Source: Mesorhizobium sp. ORS 3324 (GTDB lineage: Bacteria > Pseudomonadota > Alphaproteobacteria > Rhizobiales > Rhizobiaceae). Taken from it: 64,000 nucleotides of DNA. Positions 16,607 to 24,869 of the stretch are shown in pieces. The DNA lies in contig LM655171.1 of NCBI GenBank assembly GCA_000824825.2, forward strand, positions 147,862 through 211,861, given 5' to 3'. The first letter of the stretch is position 1, and every line of letters starts with the position of its first letter. The translations under genes and the position numbers were made by a program. The notes beneath the pieces are model-generated. The model had not been told where the DNA came from, did no database searches, and saw only the letters and a list, made by a program, of their open reading frames with translations.

Positions 16607-18352
16607 ATGCAACCGAGACCGCAATTCCAGGAGGTGATGCATCTGGCGCGCCGTCAGGCGCCGGCCCTCCTCCTCTTCAGCCTGCTCGCCAATGTCCTGC
16701 TGCTCGCCAGCACCGTCTACATGTTGCAGATCTACGACAGGGTGCTGTCCAGCGGCTCGATCGACACGCTGCTCTGGCTCACCCTCGCCGTCATCGGCGC
16801 CATCGCCGTCTACGGCATGCTGGAACACGCCCGCCGCATGATGCTGGGGCATATAAGCCAATGGCTGGACGACCAGCTCAGCGTACCGGTGATCGAGCGC
16901 ACAATGGAGGCGCGCCTGGCCGGCAGCAACCTCGAAGCCGGCCTGAAGGACGTAGGGGACCTGCGCAGCTTCATTGCCGGGGACGGCATCCTGACATTTC
17001 TCGATGCGCCATGGACGCCGGTCTTCCTGGCGTTCATGTGGTTTCTGCATCCGGCATTGGGCGTGGTCGGCCTCGCCGGCGCGGTGGTCCTGTTCTGCGG
17101 TGCGCTTGCCAATGATTTCTTCACCCGCCGCAAGAACCAGGAGGCGGCGGCGGGGCTGCGCCGCAGCCAGGCAGCCGTCGGCCAGTTCATCGACGGCGCC
17201 GAGACGTTGCGCTCGCTCGGCATGTCAGAGCCGGCGCTGCGGCGCTGGGAGCGGAACCAGCAGTCGCTGATGAACCTCCAGGCCCGGCTTTTGCAGCGCA
17301 CCAACATCATCGGCAGCCTGTCGCGCTCGCTGCGGCTCGCCCTTCAGGTGGCCGTGCTGGGCCTCGGCGCCTATCTCGTCCTGCGCCGCGAACTGACGCC
17401 GGGCTCGATGATCGCGGCCTCCATCCTGCTCAGCCGCGCGCTGGCGCCGATAGAGCGCTCGATCGGCGCCTGGCGCAGTCTTGTCAGCGCGCGTGCCGCG
17501 CGCAGCAACCTGATCAAGCTTTTCGCCGATACCGGGTCGATGCAGGCGGCCGGTGTCACCCTGCCCCGCCCGCAAGGCCGGCTGACGCTCGAGAACCTGC
17601 ACTACCGCGCTCCGGGAACGTCGCAGGCGCTGCTGAACGCGATAGGCTTCGGCGTCGAGCCCGGCCAAACCTGCGGCGTGATCGGCTCGTCGGGCTCCGG
17701 CAAGACCACGCTCTGCCGTCTCATTGTCGGCGCGCTGCAGCCTTCGCTCGGCCATGTCAGGCTGGATGGAGCGGAGGTCTGGAACTGGCCTTCGGACCAG
17801 TTGGGCCAGCATGTCGGCTATCTGCCGCAACAGATCGAATTGTTCCCCGGAACGATCGCCGAAAACATCGCGCGCCTGCACGACGTCGACAGCGAAGCGG
17901 TGATTGCCGCCGCGCAGCTCGCCGGCATTCACGAAATGATCCTGCGGCTGCCGAACGGCTATCGCACCGAGGTCGGGCCGCATGGGGCCAGGATCTCGCG
18001 CGGCCAGCGCCAGCGCATCGCGCTTGCCCGGGCGCTGTTCGGCGATCCGCCGCTGGTCGTTCTCGACGAACCGAACACCGGCCTCGACGGCGAAGGAGAA
18101 GTGGCGCTGTTCAACGTGCTCCAGCGACTGAAGGAGCGGGGCCGCACGGTAATTGTCGTCAGCCATCAGACCAATCTTCTGCGCACGGCCGATCATATCG
18201 TCCTTCTCCGTGACGGATCCGTCTTGATGTACGGCACGCGCGACGAGGTGCTCTCCTCGCTGGGAGGTCAGCCCAGGCGCATCCCGGTGCCGGCGGCCGT
18301 GCAGGACAAAATCGCCGCCATTGCACCGGCAAACCTGAAGGTAGCGGAGTGA
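16607..18352 (+). CDS. Type I secretion system permease/ATPase (PrtD family)
   Basis: A 581-residue half-size ABC exporter. Residues 1-300 form the membrane domain with about six helices, starting LLLFSLLANVLLLASTVYML. The ATPase domain has Walker A GSSGSGKT, the Q-loop segment GYLPQQIELFPGT, the signature ISRGQRQRIALARAL (SRGQ instead of SGGQ, common in this family), Walker B LVVLDEPN and the switch His in VIVVSHQTN. There is no N-terminal C39-like domain, which fits PrtD/AprD-type exporters for repeat proteins with uncleaved C-terminal signals. The start at 16607 (GGGGGG eight bases before ATG) is preferred over a GTG at 16598. The adaptor gene follows after 3 bases. Confidence 0.92.
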   Translation: MQPRPQFQEVMHLARRQAPALLLFSLLANVLLLASTVYMLQIYDRVLSSGSIDTLLWLTLAVIGAIAVYGMLEHARRMMLGHISQWLDDQLSVPVIERTMEARLAGSNLEAGLKDVGDLRSFIAGDGILTFLDAPWTPVFLAFMWFLHPALGVVGLAGAVVLFCGALANDFFTRRKNQEAAAGLRRSQAAVGQFIDGAETLRSLGMSEPALRRWERNQQSLMNLQARLLQRTNIIGSLSRSLRLALQVAVLGLGAYLVLRRELTPGSMIAASILLSRALAPIERSIGAWRSLVSARAARSNLIKLFADTGSMQAAGVTLPRPQGRLTLENLHYRAPGTSQALLNAIGFGVEPGQTCGVIGSSGSGKTTLCRLIVGALQPSLGHVRLDGAEVWNWPSDQLGQHVGYLPQQIELFPGTIAENIARLHDVDSEAVIAAAQLAGIHEMILRLPNGYRTEVGPHGARISRGQRQRIALARALFGDPPLVVLDEPNTGLDGEGEVALFNVLQRLKERGRTVIVVSHQTNLLRTADHIVLLRDGSVLMYGTRDEVLSSLGGQPRRIPVPAAVQDKIAAIAPANLKVAE

Positions 18353-18355
18353 GCC

Positions 18356-19882
18356 ATGGACGACCGGTTTGGCAACTTCTCAACGATGCTGGATCGCCTG
18401 GTGGACGACCTGCGCGAGCAGGGCGACAGGTTGGCCGCTTCAGTCGGCGATCTAATCACAGCGGCATCGACCTGGTTCGACGGGGTGAACCAGCCGACGC
18501 GTATTACCATGATCGCGGCTGCCGGCGTGCTTGCACTGCTGCTGGTCTCACGGCTGGTTCGCCGGCGGTCGCCTGCCCTGCAAGCCAGCAGGCGTGACCT
18601 CAAGCAGCGGACGCGGCCCGCGCGCGTGCTTGGCTACGTCTCGTCGATCGTCTTCGTCGGCGGTGTCGCCGCATGGTCCTGCGTCGCCCTGCTGGCCAGC
18701 GCCGTCGTCGCCAACGGTGTGGTCAGTCCGGAAGGCTACCGCAAGACCGTCCAGCATCTGGAGGGCGGCATCATCGGGACGATCCATGTGAAGGAAGGCG
18801 ACAAGGTCAGCGCCGGCCAGGTGCTGATCAGCCTGAAGACAACCGAGGCCCAAGGCCGCTACGATGAGTTGCAAGGCCACTATATCCGCCTGCTGGCGAC
18901 CGAGGCGCGCCTGGTCGCGGAGCTTGCCGGCCAGGACCGGATCACCTTCCCCAAGGAGCTGACGTCGATCGACAGCGAGATCGCGCGAAAAGTGGTCGCG
19001 GAAGAGCAGGCGCTGCTCGACAGCCGCCTGGCAACCCGTGAGGGGCGCACGCAGATCCTCAACAAGCGGATCGCGCAGATAGAAGAGCAAAGCATAGGAT
19101 CAAGGGAGGTGATGGCCGCCGAGGCGGATCAGCTCAAGCTGATCGATCAAGAGATCGCTTCCGCCCAGGAGCTCTACAACAAGGGGCTGGAACGCCTGCC
19201 CCGGATACTGGCGCTGCAGCGCTCCGAGGCCGATATCCGCGCCAATCAAGCATCGAACCGGGCGCAGGTGGCGCACAACGACCAGCAGATCGGCGAGACC
19301 CAATTCCAGCTCCTCAACCTGCGCCAGCAGGACAGCGAGACCGCCAATGAGGACCTTGCCAAGGTGCGCACCGACCTCGCCGAACTGCGCAGCCAATTGC
19401 CCTCGCGCCAGGACGTTCTGGCCAGGACCGACATTGTCGCGCCGATCGCCGGAACGGTGATGAACCTGCGCGTGACGACCGAAACGGGTGTGATCTCCAG
19501 CGGCCAGCCGCTTCTCGACATCGTACCCAACGAGCCCAATCTGATCATCGATTCACGCATCAAGCCGACGGATATCGACGTGGTGCATCCGGACATGCCC
19601 GCCCGCGTGGTGCTGACGGCCTATCCGAGCAGGCATCTGCCGCAGATCCATGGCCTGCTCACCTCGGTGTCGGCCGACCGGCTGACCGACGAGAAAACCG
19701 GCGAGCCCTATTTCCTCGCCAAGGTCAAGGTCGACGCGGCCGATCTCGGAGAACTGCATGACGTCCATCTGTCGCCCGGCATGCCGGCGGAGGTCATGAT
19801 CCTGACCGGCGAACATACCTTGCTCGATTACATGCTGGCCCCGGTCCAGGCCTCCCTCACCCGCTCTTTCAGGGAGAATTGA
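18356..19882 (+). CDS. HlyD-family type I secretion periplasmic adaptor
   Basis: A 508-residue membrane fusion protein that links the inner-membrane ABC exporter to a TolC-like outer-membrane channel. After a hydrophobic helix (about residues 85-115) come the split lipoyl half (HLEGGIIGTIHVKEGDKVSAGQ), a long coiled-coil hairpin (about 175-345), the second lipoyl half (DIVAPIAGTVMNLRVTTETG) and a beta-barrel (PARVVLTAYPSRHLPQIHG). The first 85 residues are an unusual extension containing a second hydrophobic segment (MIAAAGVLALLLVSRLV) that typical PrtE/HlyD proteins lack. No tolC-type gene is linked; the outer-membrane channel must come from elsewhere. Confidence 0.9.
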   Translation: MDDRFGNFSTMLDRLVDDLREQGDRLAASVGDLITAASTWFDGVNQPTRITMIAAAGVLALLLVSRLVRRRSPALQASRRDLKQRTRPARVLGYVSSIVFVGGVAAWSCVALLASAVVANGVVSPEGYRKTVQHLEGGIIGTIHVKEGDKVSAGQVLISLKTTEAQGRYDELQGHYIRLLATEARLVAELAGQDRITFPKELTSIDSEIARKVVAEEQALLDSRLATREGRTQILNKRIAQIEEQSIGSREVMAAEADQLKLIDQEIASAQELYNKGLERLPRILALQRSEADIRANQASNRAQVAHNDQQIGETQFQLLNLRQQDSETANEDLAKVRTDLAELRSQLPSRQDVLARTDIVAPIAGTVMNLRVTTETGVISSGQPLLDIVPNEPNLIIDSRIKPTDIDVVHPDMPARVVLTAYPSRHLPQIHGLLTSVSADRLTDEKTGEPYFLAKVKVDAADLGELHDVHLSPGMPAEVMILTGEHTLLDYMLAPVQASLTRSFREN

Positions 19883-19977
19883 AACAATACAAACAGATAC
19901 GTCGGTGTAGGGACCACGTCTTGCAATCGTGTTTGTTGCGATGCAGCCAAGGCCCGCAAATAGGACTGTCCTTGCGA

Positions 19978-20085
19978 CTCGCAGACATTGTCCATCGACA
20001 TGCTGCCCAGAGGCAGCGCTGTGTTGTCGTCGAGCCGCCAACTGATGCGGGCAAAGCCAGTAAAAGTTTTTCCGCGCTTCTGCCG
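19978..20085 (-). pseudogene. C-terminal fragment of a DUF982-type gene
   Basis: Read on the minus strand, this stretch codes for KTFTGFARISWRLDDN and ALPLGSMSMDNV, clearly related to the C-terminus of the intact DUF982 protein at 22747-23052 (KAFVGFARITRLLDDD, ALPLGGMSMDNV). DNA similarity is obvious too (CTGCC-CAGAGGCAGCG blocks on the plus strand). The N-terminal DUF982 core is missing upstream, and the frame runs on past the normal end. It is best read as a decayed partial copy; a short live ORF is possible but less likely. Confidence 0.6.
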
Positions 20086-20115
20086 AATCATTCCTGGCGT
20101 GTCCAAGTCCGTCGC

Positions 20116-20140
20116 GAAGGTCGCTACGTCAGCGACCTTC
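20116..20140. other. Perfect 10-bp hairpin in the gap between the adaptor and SPFH genes
   Basis: GAAGGTCGCT-ACGTC-AGCGACCTTC is a perfect inverted repeat about 230 bases after the adaptor gene and about 90 bases after the SPFH gene (which converge). No T-run follows on either strand. It could be a transcription-end structure or an operator; I cannot decide. Confidence 0.45.
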
Positions 20141-20198
20141 CTGTGCCGAGACGACGCACGGCGCTGGGCAACCGAGGCCGTTTCGGCAGAGCGCAAAT

Positions 20199-20219
20199 TG
20201 GGCCGGTACAACCGGCCCA
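20199..20219 (-). terminator. Terminator-like hairpin after the SPFH gene
   Basis: A perfect 9-bp inverted repeat TGGGCCGGT / ACCGGCCCA with a 3-base loop starts 7 bases after the SPFH stop codon. On the minus strand it is followed by ATTTGC, a weak T-tract. Confidence 0.6.
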
Positions 20220-20226
20220 TCCTCAA

Positions 20227-22236
20227 TCATTCCTCCTCAACGGGTGCCGGGATCTCATCCGGCAGGTTTTGCCGTCCAACCCGGTCGGCAACGAGCATCG
20301 AAAGCATCATCTCGACAAGGCCATTGGCGGCCCCCTTCTCGCCACTGGTAGCGCCGATCTGGATCTGCGGCACGAGCGGTAGCCTGCCATTCTCGATCGC
20401 CTCGGCGAAGCGAATGAGAACCTGCGAGTTGAGCTGATAGTCCGGGCCGCCGAAGGCCGCGACCTTCTTCTCGGTGGCCTCGGCCTCCGCCAGACCGATG
20501 GCGCGCACCTTCTCGGCATCCGCAAAGCCGGTCGCCTTGATGCGTTCGGCATCGGCAAGCGCGATAGCCTTGATCATGTCGGCCTCGCCCTGGCCGGAGA
20601 GGCGCACCTTCTCGGCCTCTGCCTTGGCGGTGACCTGAATGGTTTCCGCCTCCTGGCGGGTGCGGGCGAGTTGCGCCTTGCCCTCGTTCTCACTGATCTC
20701 GATGGTAAGTGCCGACGTCGTGATCTTGGCTTGCTGTTCGGCGAGCGCCTGCTTCTCACGCAACGTACGTTCCTGAATGGCCGCCCTCTCCTGCAATTTA
20801 TAAGTCTCGACCTTTTCGACTGCAATCTGACGCTCGCGCAACTGGATCAGGATCTGCTCTATGCTGTTCTGGCCATTAGCGGCACGGGGCGTACCAATCA
20901 ACACTTCCTGCAGCTCGAGACTGTAGGAATTGAATTTTTCGCGCATCTCCTCGCTCGATTTGCGCTGGATATCGCTACGCTCCTGCAAAAGCTGGATCAG
21001 CGTCTTTGTCTGGGCGATATTCTTGAAATACGCAGAAACCATCGGATCGAGCGTCTGTTCGACCAGCCGCTTGATGTCCCCGAAACGCTGCACCACGAGC
21101 GGCGCCTTCATATAGTCGATATGCACGACGACGGAGAGTGGCAGCACAGGCTCGAACGCATCCTTGGTGATCAACGACACTTCAGACAGGTTTTCGTCCA
21201 GCCTGTGTTCGCCAAACTGCTCCTTCGTCCATTTGAGGACGAAGTTGGTGGTCGGCACGGTGATGATATTGCCGGCATAGGTATTGAACACATACTTGCC
21301 CGGCAGTAGAGGCGTCGACCAGACACCGCGTGCGCCGATTTCGACCAACTCGCCGTGACGGTATGCCTGCCCGGATATATCCGTGCCGTGGCGACCGTTA
21401 TAGGAGACGACGACACCCACCGTGCCAACGTCAATGATCGTCTTCTCGACCAGTTCGACGGTCGCGAAAATGCGATTGAGGAAGTAGCTACCGTCGGCCA
21501 GCACCTGCAACTGCCGGCCACGGTAGCCACCGGCATTGAGAAACTTCTCCGGGTCCTGAAAATTGTTGTGGAAGTTCGGGTCGTTCGGATCGTTGGCAAC
21601 GGTCGGTGCGATGATCTCGCCGTCCGGTAGGGCCGGACCGTCATGGATGGTGACGATACCGATCATGTCGTCAGCATTATGGATGACGACTGGCTCAAAG
21701 CCGCCCCGCTCCGAGATCATGCTGGACATATTGGCAAAAAGGTTCTGTTCCGACGAGCTCAGATTGACGGCGTAGATCGACTGGGCGGTGAGCACGACGA
21801 ATTGTGCGAGATTGATGGCATAGGTGCCTTCGCGCAAGATCTTGCGTTGCGGTCCTTTCTGTCCGCCTTTTTCAAGAAAGCCGCGCACGTCCTGGAAATC
21901 ATCGGCGTCGGTATTGGAAGCAAGTGTCTGCGTCGGAGGCAGCGGCTTGCCATCACGGGCAAAGACATAGCCGATCTGACCCTGCGGGATGGTGACAAGA
22001 TTGGCCCGATGCATCGAATATTGGAACGGCATGAAGAAATGCAGGCCACCGCGCACGACTTCCGGCTGGTAGCCTGCCTCACGGTTGAGCGCTATGAAGC
22101 CATTGCTAACGGAGCCGCGAAAACTCCATAGTTTTTCCAAGATGCCGAGCCTGTCGTTTGGGATGTAGCGGACCACGCCGCTCCACCAGAACAGGATTGC
22201 CAGCACGGTGACGAGCACGGCTACCTCGATCGCCAT
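20227..22236 (-). CDS. Large SPFH/Band 7 (flotillin-like) membrane protein
   Basis: A 669-residue protein. One N-terminal membrane helix (VAVLVTVLAILFWWSGVV, about residues 5-22) is followed by an extended SPFH-type domain (about 25-400, with the insert ADDFQDVRGFLEKGG and a second SPFH-like half around GTVGVVVSYNGRHGTDISG). A long Ala/Glu/Lys-rich coiled coil comes next (about 440-600, with repeated KAEAEKVR, DAERIKATG, DAEKVRAIG), then a short acidic tail. Flotillin-like proteins oligomerise on membranes and organise microdomains; no function for this long version is claimed. No NfeD-type partner gene is adjacent. The start codon at 22236 lacks its own clear ribosome site; see the leader ORF upstream. 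Confidence 0.85.
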   Translation of the reverse strand: MAIEVAVLVTVLAILFWWSGVVRYIPNDRLGILEKLWSFRGSVSNGFIALNREAGYQPEVVRGGLHFFMPFQYSMHRANLVTIPQGQIGYVFARDGKPLPPTQTLASNTDADDFQDVRGFLEKGGQKGPQRKILREGTYAINLAQFVVLTAQSIYAVNLSSSEQNLFANMSSMISERGGFEPVVIHNADDMIGIVTIHDGPALPDGEIIAPTVANDPNDPNFHNNFQDPEKFLNAGGYRGRQLQVLADGSYFLNRIFATVELVEKTIIDVGTVGVVVSYNGRHGTDISGQAYRHGELVEIGARGVWSTPLLPGKYVFNTYAGNIITVPTTNFVLKWTKEQFGEHRLDENLSEVSLITKDAFEPVLPLSVVVHIDYMKAPLVVQRFGDIKRLVEQTLDPMVSAYFKNIAQTKTLIQLLQERSDIQRKSSEEMREKFNSYSLELQEVLIGTPRAANGQNSIEQILIQLRERQIAVEKVETYKLQERAAIQERTLREKQALAEQQAKITTSALTIEISENEGKAQLARTRQEAETIQVTAKAEAEKVRLSGQGEADMIKAIALADAERIKATGFADAEKVRAIGLAEAEATEKKVAAFGGPDYQLNSQVLIRFAEAIENGRLPLVPQIQIGATSGEKGAANGLVEMMLSMLVADRVGRQNLPDEIPAPVEEE

Positions 22237-22241
22237 CCATT

Positions 22242-22271
22242 TTATCGGCCGAGATATTGCAGGGCTTCCAT
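22242..22271 (-). CDS. Possible 9-codon leader peptide upstream of the SPFH gene
   Basis: ATG at 22271 is preceded at ideal distance by AGGAGAG (22283-22277), the best ribosome site in this leader. It opens a reading frame for MEALQYLGR that stops with TAA at 22244-22242, five bases before the ATG of the SPFH gene. Ribosomes could terminate here and reinitiate on the SPFH start. This is inference from the sequence; translation is not shown. Confidence 0.4.
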   Translation of the reverse strand: MEALQYLGR

Positions 22272-22283
22272 CTCTTCTCTCCT

Positions 22284-22746
22284 ATGGGGCGCACGGGTTC
22301 GTTCACCCGACCGCCACCCGGTTGGTGTTGATTGATGAAGCGGGGAATTTGGGCGCCGACACGCTCGACACACTAAGAGCGTATCGAACGTTTGGGCTGC
22401 TCATTGTTTGGAAGAATGACCGCGCGTCCCCAAGTCCCCGGTGAGGGGTGGCGTGGCCGTGAGAGATCTCACATCGGTGTTGCCTTGATAGACATGACGA
22501 CAATGAAGTAGGAATCGCGCCTACAAGTTTAAAGATATTCCGTGCGGAAATCTAATAAGTATTTCCGACACTTTCACTATTTCGAATAGCGTGATGGATG
22601 GCTTTTAGAAATGGGCAAGAGTGCGAAATGGCGCTCTTGACGGGTTGGAACCGTCGGCCCCGGTCCGGCCCGACACGACGTCAGACAATGCGACCGGTGC
22701 CGCGCCATCGCAGGCGCAGCACTTTGATTTCACGAACGTTTTTCGC
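22284..22746. promoter_or_regulatory. Gene-free upstream region of the SPFH gene
   Basis: No supported gene was found between the leader ORF and the DUF982 stop codon. The stretch 22500-22620 is clearly AT-richer than its surroundings and carries a perfect 7-9-7 inverted repeat (22545-22567), so the promoter of the SPFH transcript probably lies here. The remaining sequence shows nothing I can name. Confidence 0.4.
22545..22567. promoter_or_regulatory. Inverted repeat in the AT-rich leader of the SPFH gene
   Basis: CGGAAAT-N9-ATTTCCG, a perfect 7-9-7 inverted repeat in AT-rich sequence. Its spacing equals that of the repeat before the Lrp-type gene (5228-5250), and the arms are similar in character. 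Candidate operator by inference. Confidence 0.35.
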
Positions 22747-23052
22747 CTAGCGCCTCAAGGCGTGGACATTATCCATGGACATGCCGCCCAGAGGCAGCGC
22801 CATGTCGTCGTCGAGCAGCCGGGTGATTCGGGCAAAGCCGACGAAGGCCTTTCTCGCTTCCTCGGCCGACATCTTGCCCGCCATCGCTGCCGAACAGCAA
22901 TTCAGGGCGCACTGATAAACCGGGCCGCGTCTTCCCGTAGGCCACTTCCGCAGGAACACCATCGCTTCGGAGACGCTATCGACTTCCTCCAAGGGATATC
23001 CCTGCCCACGCGCGATCCGCACTGGGGTAAAGAAATGCAAGCGATCCATCAT
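22747..23052 (-). CDS. DUF982 domain-containing protein
   Basis: A 101-residue protein of DUF982, a family expanded in rhizobia and of unknown function. The core is visible as TPVRIARGQGYPLEEVDSV, then FLRKWPTGRRGPVYQCAL and SAEEARKAFVGFA. An extra C-terminal segment DDDMALPLGGMSMDNV is shared with the fragment at 19978-20085. The start at 23052 (ATGATG) is supported by GGGAGGAAA directly upstream; a longer in-frame start at 23091 has no such site. It lies upstream of the SPFH gene in the same direction but about 510 bases away, so co-transcription is open. Confidence 0.85.
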   Translation of the reverse strand: MMDRLHFFTPVRIARGQGYPLEEVDSVSEAMVFLRKWPTGRRGPVYQCALNCCSAAMAGKMSAEEARKAFVGFARITRLLDDDMALPLGGMSMDNVHALRR

Positions 23053-23346
23053 TTTCCTCCCGGTTCGGCCGCATTGCGGTCGAACCGGCATAAACGCATA
23101 TCCTGTGGATTAGTTCCAAACAAATTTGTTTGCCGCTTGAAAATTTTGGAACCGCCTGTCTGCGGCGAAACGGGCCGCGCCGACTCAGCTAGATGCAGGC
23201 TCAAATCCGGCGATAAGCGCGATTCTCATTGAATGTCTTTAAGGCGAAAGCCGGCAAATGGGTTTCTTGCCGGTTCCTCGGCGTCAGGCTTAACCTCGCT
23301 GGTTAACGCGTGAGGGCGCGTTTTGCAAAAAAGGGGAACACTTGCA

Positions 23347-24804
23347 ATGACCATACAAGGCGCATCGCCGGGCCTATACAACGAGGATCTGGCTCCGGCA
23401 ACGGTCAGGAACTGGGGACCGTTTTCGATCTTCAACGTCTGGACGTCGGACGTCCACAGCCTCTGGGGCTATTATCTCGCTGCAAGCCTGTTCCTGTTCT
23501 GCGGCGGCTTCGTCAACTTCATCATCGCCATCGGCATCGGCTCGCTGATCATCTACGGCCTGATGAACCTCGTCGGCTATGCCGGCGTGAAGACCGGCGT
23601 GCCCTACCCGGTGCTTGCTCGCGCTTCCTTCGGCATCTGGGGCGCCAATATCCCGGCGCTGGTGCGCGCCATCGTCGCCTGCTTCTGGTACGGCGCGCAG
23701 ACGGCAGCCGCATCGGGCGCCATCGTCGCGCTGCTGACCCGACTGCAATGGTTCGACGAGTTCAACAAGAGCTCGCATTTCCTCGGCCATTCCGGGCTAG
23801 AGGTGATCTGCTTCGTCGTCATCTGGGCGCTGCAGCTCCTGATCATCCAGAAGGGCATGGAAACGGTGCGCCGCTTCCAGGATTGGGCGGGCCCGGCCGT
23901 GTGGGTGATGATGCTGATCCTGGCGATCTTTCTTTGCCTGAAGGCGGGGACCTTCGCCTTCACCAGCGACATCCCGATGGACGTGCTGCTCGAAAAGACC
24001 AAGGATGCCGGCGTGCCCGGCCAGCCGGGATCGTGGACCTCGCTGTTTGCGGTGGCGGCGATCTGGGTAACCTATTTCTCGGCGCTCTACCTCAACTTCT
24101 GCGACTTCGCCCGCTATGCGCCCGACAACGCGGCGCTACGCAAGGGCAACATCTGGGGCCTGCCGGTCAACCTGATCCTGTTCTCGCTGGTCGCCGGCGT
24201 CACCACGATCGCCGCCTACGATGTCTATCACGAGGTGCTGCTCCATCCCGACCAGATCTCGGCCAAGTTCGACAGCTGGTTCCTGGCGGCCCTCGCGGCG
24301 CTGACCTTCGCCGTGGCGACGCTCGGCATCAACGTCGTGGCGAACTTCGTCTCGCCGGCCTTCGACTTCTCCAACGTCTTCCCGCGCCAGATCGACTTCA
24401 AGAAGGGCGGCTACATCGCGGCATTGATCGCGCTGGTGCTCTACCCCTTTGCTCCCTGGGAAGGCAGCGCCGCCTCCTTCGTCAACATCATCGGCGCGAC
24501 GATGGGGCCGATCTTCGGGGTGATGATGGTCGACTACTATCTGATCCGGAAGGGCGAGGTGAATGTCGACGCGCTCTACCGCGAAGACGGCGAGTTCCGC
24601 TTCCAGGGCGGCTGGCACGTCAATGCCTTCATCGCCGCCGGCATCGGCGCGATCTTCTCCTCGATCCTGCCCAACTTCACCAACTGGCTGCCGTCCTGGT
24701 GGGGCGTCTACGGCTGGTTCTTCGGTGTGGCGGTCGCGGGCGCCGTCTACTACGCGCTGCGCAGCATGGCGTTGGGTGCCGGGGCGAGGACGGCAAAGGC
24801 CTGA
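23347..24804 (+). CDS. NCS1 family nucleobase:cation symporter
   Basis: A 485-residue permease with about twelve membrane helices. Family features are the N-terminal NEDLAPATVRNWGPFSIFNVW, the Trp-rich first helix region DVHSLWGYYLAAS, and the motif GVPYPVLARASFGIWGANIP in helix 3. NCS1 transporters import purines, pyrimidines, hydantoins or allantoin with H+ or Na+; the substrate is not decided by the sequence. The ATG at 23347 has AAGGGGA nine bases upstream and is preferred over a TTG at 23323. It stands alone, divergent from the DUF982 gene and convergent with the DUF1697 gene across a heptamer repeat hairpin. Confidence 0.9.
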   Translation: MTIQGASPGLYNEDLAPATVRNWGPFSIFNVWTSDVHSLWGYYLAASLFLFCGGFVNFIIAIGIGSLIIYGLMNLVGYAGVKTGVPYPVLARASFGIWGANIPALVRAIVACFWYGAQTAAASGAIVALLTRLQWFDEFNKSSHFLGHSGLEVICFVVIWALQLLIIQKGMETVRRFQDWAGPAVWVMMLILAIFLCLKAGTFAFTSDIPMDVLLEKTKDAGVPGQPGSWTSLFAVAAIWVTYFSALYLNFCDFARYAPDNAALRKGNIWGLPVNLILFSLVAGVTTIAAYDVYHEVLLHPDQISAKFDSWFLAALAALTFAVATLGINVVANFVSPAFDFSNVFPRQIDFKKGGYIAALIALVLYPFAPWEGSAASFVNIIGATMGPIFGVMMVDYYLIRKGEVNVDALYREDGEFRFQGGWHVNAFIAAGIGAIFSSILPNFTNWLPSWWGVYGWFFGVAVAGAVYYALRSMALGAGARTAKA

Positions 24805-24807
24805 AAT

Positions 24808-24869
24808 AAGGCAGTAGGCAATAGGGATTAGGCAATAGAGAATGCCACCTACTGCCTACTGCCTACTTC
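24808..24869. repeat. Heptamer (CCTACTG / CAGTAGG) inverted array, copy A
   Basis: The plus strand reads GGCAGTAGGCAATAGG, then a spacer, then CCTACTGCCTACTGCC and CCTACTT. The two halves pair over 16 bases with one mismatch, giving a bidirectional hairpin between two convergent genes. The TAG stop codon of the DUF1697 gene (24865-24863) lies inside the right half. The same heptamer array is found at 41930-42002. Confidence 0.8.

Noticed and set aside
19553..20041. A 162-codon minus-strand frame at the end of the adaptor gene
   Set aside because: Mostly antisense to the adaptor gene; only the stretch after 19978 in another frame has a recognisable relation (DUF982 fragment).
22621..23232. 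A 203-codon plus-strand open frame over the DUF982 gene
   Set aside because: It is antisense to the DUF982 gene, which has family match and a strong ribosome site; the plus-strand translation matches nothing.
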